Positions 58,540 through 64,000 of a stretch of 64,000 bases of DNA are shown here, piece by piece (position 1 is the first letter of the stretch; every line of letters starts with the position of its first letter). The notes beneath the pieces were generated by a model. The model saw only the letters and a program-made list of their open reading frames with translations. It had not been told where the DNA came from and ran no database searches. A program made the translations under genes and the position numbers. Where the stretch lies: the NCBI RefSeq assembly GCF_028737255.1, contig NZ_JAQZAN010000001.1, positions 124,001 through 188,000 of the forward strand, given 5' to 3'. The stretch comes from Actinomycetospora straminea (GTDB lineage Bacteria; Actinomycetota; Actinomycetes; Mycobacteriales; Pseudonocardiaceae).

Positions 58540-59875
58540 GGCGGCGGGACGAGGGGGGCGCGGGGTCGGGGTCGGGCTCGGGCGCTGGTGCCGCGGCGGG
58601 GGACTCGGGCGCCGGTGCCGCGTCGGCGGGCCGGCGGGCCTGCGGGATCGCCAGGTCGTCCTCGCCGTCGGGCCGGGCCTGGTCGCGCCGGGCCTGGTCG
58701 CGCCGGGCCTCGATCTCGAGGATCGCGCGGTGGGTGCGGGCGACGAGGTCGGGGTCGGCGCGGTCGAGGGCGGCGGTCAGCCAGCGCAGCGCGCCGCCGT
58801 CCCACCGGCCCGGGTCCGGGGTGTGGGCCGCGGAGCGCGCGGCGAGCACGACGCCGAGGCGGTACAGGGCCTCGGGCTCGAGGTCGTCGGGCGGGACGCC
58901 GGTCGCGAGCCACAGCGCGACCTGGTCGTCGCCGCGGGCGAGGGCGACGCGGGCGAGGCGCGCGCGGTCGTCGGGGGCGAGGCGGTGCCAGAGCTCGCGG
59001 GCGAGGTCCTCGGGCACCGCCCAGCCCGCGGTGTCGCGGTCGGCGAGGTGCGAGAACAGGCGGTCGGCGGCCAGGGTGCGCCCGCCCGGGAGGGCGTGCA
59101 GCAGGCGCACGCCGCCGTGGTCGGCGCGCAGGAGCTGGCGCACGACCCCGCGCAGCTCCGCCGGGGACGGGGCGGGCGTGCCGAGGGCCGCGAGGTAGGG
59201 CGGGGCGAGCTCGACGAGCAGGGCGGGTGTCAGCGGGAGCGGGACGCCGAGGCGGTCGTGGTCGACGGCGGCGCGCAGCAGGGCGAGGGGCGCGCGCGAC
59301 GACCAGCCGACGGGGTCGAGCACCGCGTGCGCCCGCGCCACCGGCCGGACCGTCTCGCCGATCGGCGGATCGCCGGGCACCACGACCAGCGCGTCCGCGA
59401 GCCGCGCGCGGATGGCGGGGGCGAGGTGGGCGTCGAGGAAGGTCCGCCGCGTCGTCAGCACCAGGCGCACCGCGGGCGTCAGCGCGGCGTGGACCTCGGC
59501 GGTGAGCTGGTCGAGCAGCGACGGCGGCGCGTCGTCGGCCACGACCACCACGGGTCCCGAGCGGGCGGCGACGGCGCGGGCGGTGCGCAGGACGGCGGCG
59601 AGGTCGGCGCCGTGCGGATCGGCGACGGGCAGCAGCAGGCGGTCGCCCAGCATCCGGCGCAGCGCGCGGTGGACCGCCCGCGAGGTGCCGGCGAGACGCT
59701 CCCCGGTGACCACGACCAGCGGCCTGTCCTGCCCGCACGCGTCCTCGAGGGCGTCGTCGACCGGGCGCGGGACGTAGGGCGCCCCGGCGTCCGGGTCGCG
59801 GACGCCGAGCAGCTCCGGTCCCGCGTCGCCGACCTTCACCGGCTCGCCACGCTGCGGTGTTCGCCCCCTCGCCAT
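58502..59875 (-). CDS. Hypothetical protein with degenerate P-loop NTPase (STAND-like) features
   Basis: A 457-residue protein. Residues about 50-130 carry RPLVVVTGERLAGTSRAVHR, which looks like a Walker A loop lacking the Lys, then GPVVVVADDAPP as a Walker B-like strand and VRLVLTTRRTF as a sensor strand. A winged-helix-like part (LLRADHGGVRLLHALPGGRT) and a helical part with tetratricopeptide-like features follow, then an acidic Pro-rich tail with RRDQARRDQAR repeats. The plan recalls STAND/AAA regulators. Start ATG 59875 is tentative; no strong ribosome binding site. Confidence 0.55.
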   Translation of the reverse strand: MARGRTPQRGEPVKVGDAGPELLGVRDPDAGAPYVPRPVDDALEDACGQDRPLVVVTGERLAGTSRAVHRALRRMLGDRLLLPVADPHGADLAAVLRTARAVAARSGPVVVVADDAPPSLLDQLTAEVHAALTPAVRLVLTTRRTFLDAHLAPAIRARLADALVVVPGDPPIGETVRPVARAHAVLDPVGWSSRAPLALLRAAVDHDRLGVPLPLTPALLVELAPPYLAALGTPAPSPAELRGVVRQLLRADHGGVRLLHALPGGRTLAADRLFSHLADRDTAGWAVPEDLARELWHRLAPDDRARLARVALARGDDQVALWLATGVPPDDLEPEALYRLGVVLAARSAAHTPDPGRWDGGALRWLTAALDRADPDLVARTHRAILEIEARRDQARRDQARPDGEDDLAIPQARRPADAAPAPESPAAAPAPEPDPDPAPPSSRRLIYLRPRETSRS

Positions 59876-60089
59876 GCACGAAGTGTCACCGGGACACGGA
59901 CGAGTGACCAGTCCTGACCTCGCCGTCACCCGTTCGCTCGGCGTGTCCCGCTCGGTAGATCGAGGCGTACGCGGTAGAGCGCATCCGATCGGCGTCGGTC
60001 CCCCAGGTGTGAGCGGCGCCCCGATGGCAACCCTCCTCTACGCCGAACAGCTCAGCGCACGAGGAGCGCTGAGCCCACGGAGGTGCTCC

Positions 60090-60566
60090 ATGGGTCGCCA
60101 CGACCGTCACGACACGACCAGCACGCCCGCCGACCGGCAGGCCCCTTCGACGCCGCGCCGGATCGCGCTCGCCGTCCGGCAGACGATCCCGACGCCCCCG
60201 GCCCCGCTCCCGGGCGCCGACGCCACGACGCTGACGATCCGCCCGTTCGGCGCGGCCGGACCGACGGTCGTGCCGGGCCCGTCCCCGCACGTCGGCGGCG
60301 ACGGCCCGATCCCGACGGCCGGCCCGCCCGCGCGGTTGAGCCGCCGCGAGCGCCGGGCCGCGAAGCACGAAGAGGCCGAGCGGGCCGCGCTCGCCGCGCG
60401 CCTGTCGCGGGCGCAGCGCCGCAACCGTCAGGTCGCGGCCTGGAGCACGCCGGCGGTGCCGGCACCCCGGTCGGCGGACCCGTCGTCGACGAGCGGCCCG
60501 CTCGACACCCGGCGCGCGGCACGGCCGCCGGGCGCCGACGTCTTCGTCCCGACCCAGCGCTCCTGA
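60090..60566 (+). CDS. Small basic protein with charged helix, same family as 551-775
   Basis: A 158-residue protein preceded by a strong GGAGG. The first half is Pro/Thr-rich; the middle has RRERRAAKHEEAERAALAAR and LSRAQRRNRQVA, resembling the helix of the protein at 551-775; the tail is disordered. No membrane segment. Function unknown. A hairpin terminator follows. Confidence 0.6.
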   Translation: MGRHDRHDTTSTPADRQAPSTPRRIALAVRQTIPTPPAPLPGADATTLTIRPFGAAGPTVVPGPSPHVGGDGPIPTAGPPARLSRRERRAAKHEEAERAALAARLSRAQRRNRQVAAWSTPAVPAPRSADPSSTSGPLDTRRAARPPGADVFVPTQRS

Positions 60567-60572
60567 GCCTGA

Positions 60573-60604
60573 CCGGTGGCGGGGCCCGCGGGTCCCGCCA
60601 CCGG
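60573..60604. terminator. Bidirectional hairpin terminator
   Basis: CCGGTGGCGGG / CCCGCCACCGG, 11-bp stem with a 10-base GC-rich loop, between two convergent stops at 60566 and 60610. Confidence 0.75.
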
Positions 60605-60609
60605 GTGCG

Positions 60610-61167
60610 CTACTCCTCGTCGAGGCGGAAGTCGTCCGGGGTCGCCTCGGACAGCGCGCGGCGCAGGGCCTCGACCTCGTCCTCGACGTCGGCCGACGTC
60701 GCCGTCGTCCCCGCCTCGGTCTCGTCGGGCTCGTCCTCGGGCCCGCCGACCGTCGCCACCGCGTTCGAGGGCAGCGCGGCCTCGCTGAGCACGTCCTCGG
60801 ACACCTCGATCGTGCAGCCCTGGTGCACCGCGAGCGTCACCGCGTCGCTCGCCCGCGCCGACACCGACCGCGAGCCGCCGTCGGACGTCGTCAGGTCGAG
60901 CTCGGCGTGGAACTGCCCGTCGACCAGCGCGGTGAGCCGCACGCCGACGAGCTGCGCGCCGAACGCCTCGACGGCGTCGAGCAGCAGGCGGTGGGTCAGC
61001 GGGCGCGGCAGGGTCGCGGCGACCTCGGCCGCCGCGAGCGCCGTCGCCTCCGGCGCCCCGATCCAGATCGCGAGGTACCGACGTCCCCCGCCCTGCTCAC
61101 GCAGCAGGAGCACCGGGTCCTCGCTGCCCTGCTCCTGCCCCACACCGGCGACCTCGACCACAGCCAT
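60610..61167 (-). CDS. Bifunctional nuclease (BFN/DUF151) domain protein
   Basis: A 185-residue protein with the BFN pattern: PVLLLREQGGGRRYLAIWIG, PEATALAAAEVAATLPRPLT, HRLLLDAVEAFGAQLVGVRL, TALVDGQFHAELDL and RASDAVTLAVHQGCTIEVSE. The C-terminal 50 residues are acidic. Actinobacterial BFN proteins usually lie by ftsR/merR regulators, not so here. Nuclease activity is known for plant BFN members; the bacterial role is unclear. ATG 61167 starts the conserved core. Confidence 0.88.
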   Translation of the reverse strand: MAVVEVAGVGQEQGSEDPVLLLREQGGGRRYLAIWIGAPEATALAAAEVAATLPRPLTHRLLLDAVEAFGAQLVGVRLTALVDGQFHAELDLTTSDGGSRSVSARASDAVTLAVHQGCTIEVSEDVLSEAALPSNAVATVGGPEDEPDETEAGTTATSADVEDEVEALRRALSEATPDDFRLDEE

Positions 61168-61350
61168 GCCACCACTATCCGCCCGCCCGCGGGGCGGCGT
61201 CGACCCGGCCGGTGTCGCGGCACGTCACGCGACGTCTCCCCCTCGGCGGTGTGGCACCGATCATACTCGCGGGCACCGCGGAAAGCTCCCGATCATCTCC
61301 CTTCTCACCGGAGCGCAGTTCCGTCTGGGGCGCGGGGTACCCGTCCCCGC

Positions 61351-61866
61351 GTGCACGCTGATCTCTCGCTGACCGTCGACGGTCACCACCACACGCTCAC
61401 CGTCGACACCCGCACGACGGTGCTCGACGCCCTGCGCGAGCACCTCGCCGTCACCAGTCCCAAGAAGGGCTGCGACCACGGGCAGTGCGGTGCCTGCACC
61501 GTGCTGCTCGACGGCCGACGCACCCTGTCCTGCCTGTCGCTCGCCGTCGCCCACGACGGCGCCGAGGTCACCACCGCCGACGGCCTCGCGCCCGAGGGCG
61601 AGCTGCACCCGGTGGCGCAGGCGTTCCTCGACCACGACGCCTTCCAGTGCGGCTACTGCACGCCCGGCCAGATCTGCTCCGCGGTCGGGATGCTCGACGA
61701 GGCCGCGGCCGGCCACCCGAGCGTCGTCACCGACGACCTCGCCGGGCCGGTCACGCTCGACCGCGCCGAGATCGCCGAACGCCTCTCGGGCAACCTCTGC
61801 CGCTGCGGGGCGTACGCCCACATCGTCGACGCCGTCGCCGAGGTCGGGTCGGAGGTGGCCCGGTGA
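61351..61866 (+). CDS. 2Fe-2S subunit of a molybdenum hydroxylase (PaoA/YagT-like)
   Basis: A 171-residue protein with plant-type cluster GCDHGQCGACTVLLDGRRTL and Cys in LSCLSLA, and the second cluster CGYCTPGQIC, then GNLCRCGAYAHIV. These are the two 2Fe-2S clusters of xanthine-oxidase-family enzymes. GTG 61351 is the start; a GC dyad (GCGGGG / CCCCGC, 61331-61350) lies right before it, where the ribosome would bind. The stop overlaps the start of the FAD subunit gene. Likely an aldehyde oxidoreductase. Confidence 0.92.
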   Translation: MHADLSLTVDGHHHTLTVDTRTTVLDALREHLAVTSPKKGCDHGQCGACTVLLDGRRTLSCLSLAVAHDGAEVTTADGLAPEGELHPVAQAFLDHDAFQCGYCTPGQICSAVGMLDEAAAGHPSVVTDDLAGPVTLDRAEIAERLSGNLCRCGAYAHIVDAVAEVGSEVAR

Positions 61867-62909
61867 GGCCCTTCGCCTACGAGCGCCCCGACGACGCGGC
61901 CGGCGCCGTCGCCACGGTCACCGCCGACCCGGACGCCGTCTTCCTCGCCGGCGGGACCAACCTCGTCGACCACCTCCGGCTCGGGCTCGCCACGCCCGGC
62001 ACGCTCGTCGACGTCACCGGGCTGACGTCGACGGAGATCACCGACCTGCCCGACGGCTCGCTGCGCGTGGGGGCCGGGGTCCGCAACGCCGACCTCGCCG
62101 CCGACGAGCGCGTGCGCACCCGCTACCCGGCGCTCGCGCAGGCCCTGCTCGCCGGGGCGTCGGGCCAGCTGCGCAACATGGCGACGACCGGCGGGAACCT
62201 GCTGCAGCGCACGCGGTGCGTCTACTTCCAGGACCTCACGACGCCCTGCAACAAGCGCGCGCCCGGGTCCGGCTGCTCGGCGCTCGACGGCTGGGCCCGC
62301 CACCACGCGGTCCTCGGCGCCACCCACGAGCCGGCCGGCGTCGCGTGCGTCGCCACCCACCCGTCGGACATGGCCGTCGCCCTGGTCGCGCTCGACGCGC
62401 AGGTCCGGGTGCTCGGGACGGACGGGGAGCGCACGGTCCCGATCGGCGACCTGCACCGCCTGCCCGGCGACGACCCGTCGCGCGACACGGTGCTCGCGCA
62501 CGGCGAGCTGATCACCGCCGTCGACCTGCCGCCGTCGCCGATCGCCGCGCACTCGACCTACCGCAAGGTGCGCGACCGCGCCTCGTACGCGTTCGCGCTC
62601 GTCTCGGTCGCCGCGGCGCTCGACGTCGCCGACGACGGCACGATCCGGGACGCCCGCGTCGCGCTCGGCGGCGTCGCCCACCGGCCCTGGCGGGCGACCG
62701 CGACCGAGCAGTCCCTGGTGGGCGCGCCCGCCACCGAGGACACGTTCCGCGCCGCGGCGCGCGCCGAGCTCGTCGACGCCCGGCCCGTCGAGAGCCCGCG
62801 CGGCGGCACCGCGTTCAAGCTGCCGCTGGTCACGGCGACGCTGCTCGCGACGCTGCGCGACCTCACCGCGCGCACGGCGGCGACGACGACGAGGGAGGAC
62901 CCCGCATGA
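61863..62909 (+). CDS. FAD-binding subunit of a molybdenum hydroxylase (PaoB/YagS-like)
   Basis: A 348-residue protein with FAD-binding VFLAGGTNLVDHLRLGLATP and SGQLRNMATTGGNLLQRTRC. The stretch RTRCVYFQD, then TPCNKRAPGSGCSA carries Cys residues like the extra 4Fe-4S site of E. coli PaoB. The rest forms the CO dehydrogenase flavoprotein C-terminal domain (SYAFALVSVAAALDVADDG). Coupled at both ends (GTGA and ATGA). It passes electrons between the Fe-S subunit and FAD. Confidence 0.92.
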   Translation: MRPFAYERPDDAAGAVATVTADPDAVFLAGGTNLVDHLRLGLATPGTLVDVTGLTSTEITDLPDGSLRVGAGVRNADLAADERVRTRYPALAQALLAGASGQLRNMATTGGNLLQRTRCVYFQDLTTPCNKRAPGSGCSALDGWARHHAVLGATHEPAGVACVATHPSDMAVALVALDAQVRVLGTDGERTVPIGDLHRLPGDDPSRDTVLAHGELITAVDLPPSPIAAHSTYRKVRDRASYAFALVSVAAALDVADDGTIRDARVALGGVAHRPWRATATEQSLVGAPATEDTFRAAARAELVDARPVESPRGGTAFKLPLVTATLLATLRDLTARTAATTTREDPA

Positions 62910-64000
62910 CCACCGCATCCCGCCCCTTCGTCCCGCGGGCCACCGGCCGCCCGATGACGCGGCCGGAGGGGCCGCAGAAGGTCCGGGGCACCGCCCCGTA
63001 CACCGTCGAGACGCCGGGCACCGACGCGCTCTACCTCTCCCCCGTGCAGGCCGGCGTCGCCCGCGGCCGCGTCACGGCGATCGACACGAGTGCCGCCGAG
63101 GCGCTCGACGGCGTCGTCGCCGTGCTCACCCACGAGGACGCGCCGCGGCTGGCGCGCGAGGCCGACGCCGACCACGGCGTGCTGCAGTCGGCGACGATCC
63201 ACCAGCACGGCCAGTACCTCGCCGCCGTGCTGGCCACCTCGTCGGAGACCGCGCGGGAGGCCGCGTCGCTGGTGACGGTGGACGTCGTCGAGGAGCCGCA
63301 CGCGGCCGTCCTCGACGAGGACTCCCCCGAGGTCTACGCCCCGGCGGCCCTCGTCGTCGGCGCGACCGACGACACCCGCGGCGACCCGGAAACCGCCCTC
63401 GCGGACGCGGAGGTCGTGCTGCGGGCGACGTACCGGACTCCGATGGAGCACCACCAGGCGATGGAGCCGCACGCCACGGTCGCGCGGTGGGAGGGCGAGC
63501 GGCTGGTCGTCCACGAGGCGACGCAGGCCGTGAGCTGGACCCGGCAAGCGCTCGCCGCGGCGTTCGGGCTCGAGGAGTCCTCGATCGAGGTGATCTCCCA
63601 GCACGTCGGGGGCGGCTTCGGGTCCAAGGGCGGCACCCACCCGAACACGGTGCTCACGGCGCTCGCCGCCCGCGTCGTCCCGGGACGGTCGGTGCGCTAC
63701 GCGCTGACGCGCCAGCAGACGTTCGACCTGGTCGGGTACCGGCCGGCGACGGTGCAGCACGTCGCGCTGGGCGCCGACCGCGACGGCCGCCTCACGGCGA
63801 TCACCCACGACGTCGTCACCCAGGGCTCGCGCATCGGCGAGTTCGTGGAGCCGGCGGCCGCCTTCAGCCGCGGCATGTACGCCGCCGAGGCGCGGCGGAC
63901 GACACACCGCGTGGTGCCGCTGGACATCGGGGCACCGACGTTCATGCGCGCGCCCGGGGAGGCGCCGGGCAGCTTCGCGGGCGAGTCGGCGATGGACGAG
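62906..64000 (+). CDS. Molybdopterin-binding subunit of a molybdenum hydroxylase (PaoC/YagR-like), cut by window edge
   Basis: The first 365 residues of the large catalytic subunit: GRPMTRPEGPQKVRGTAPYT, HEDAPRLAREADADHGVLQS, the substrate-channel part MEHHQAMEPHATVARW and the molybdopterin loop VISQHVGGGFGSKGG, then FMRAPGEAPGSFAGESAMDE. It is coupled to the FAD subunit by ATGA overlap. The C-terminal half, with the catalytic Glu, is outside the window. Order of subunits (Fe-S, FAD, Mo) is as in paoABC. Confidence 0.92.
   Translation, partial: MTTASRPFVPRATGRPMTRPEGPQKVRGTAPYTVETPGTDALYLSPVQAGVARGRVTAIDTSAAEALDGVVAVLTHEDAPRLAREADADHGVLQSATIHQHGQYLAAVLATSSETAREAASLVTVDVVEEPHAAVLDEDSPEVYAPAALVVGATDDTRGDPETALADAEVVLRATYRTPMEHHQAMEPHATVARWEGERLVVHEATQAVSWTRQALAAAFGLEESSIEVISQHVGGGFGSKGGTHPNTVLTALAARVVPGRSVRYALTRQQTFDLVGYRPATVQHVALGADRDGRLTAITHDVVTQGSRIGEFVEPAAAFSRGMYAAEARRTTHRVVPLDIGAPTFMRAPGEAPGSFAGESAMDE

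Overview
The window is high-GC actinobacterial DNA: strong G/C at third codon positions, many GTG starts, GTGA/ATGA stop-start overlaps, PASTA-type Ser/Thr kinases, FHA domains, a class F-type sortase, DUF222/HNH and LCP proteins. The repertoire fits a Pseudonocardiales-like soil actinomycete (inference only). No rRNA, tRNA, CRISPR array, integrase or transposase gene was recognised. About 60 genes fill the window.

Layout. 0-9 kb: a cut-off lipoprotein, GMC oxidoreductase, LCP ligase, a coupled pair (small acidic protein plus DUF7002), K+ channel and aldehyde dehydrogenase. 9-13 kb: a broken amidase gene, then an AtuA-like/CaiB operon. 13-18 kb: small membrane proteins, DUF4185, class F sortase, a low-complexity lipoprotein and a cysteine-tailed DUF5685 protein. 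18-30 kb: a signalling island with a PASTA kinase, FHA protein, FHA-ABC-2 transporter, membrane protein, second kinase, pseudokinase-like protein, a fragment of a second transporter and a Ca-binding-type repeat protein. 30-43 kb: two erythromycin-esterase-family genes, paired acyl-CoA dehydrogenases, tautomerase, FUSC protein, DUF222/HNH, dodecin and a GH88 lipoprotein. 43-57 kb: a mostly leftward catabolic region (hydrolases, SDRs, luciferase-like oxidoreductases, AMP ligase, APH-like kinase plus ACAD, CaiB transferase, GAF/PucR regulator). 57-64 kb: MarR/MFS pair, degenerate-NTPase-like protein, BFN protein, and a three-subunit molybdenum hydroxylase operon running off the right edge.

Two themes stand out. 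First, the signalling island: a kinase and a transporter-linked membrane protein appear to carry the same extracellular domain, so both may read the same signal while FHA domains read kinase phosphorylation; a pseudokinase-like gene and a transporter C-terminal fragment suggest duplication and decay of this unit. Second, at least four families of short palindromic repeats occur, several inside or at the ends of reading frames. The sortase has acquired its cytoplasmic N-terminus largely from such units, always in frame, recalling Rickettsia palindromic elements.
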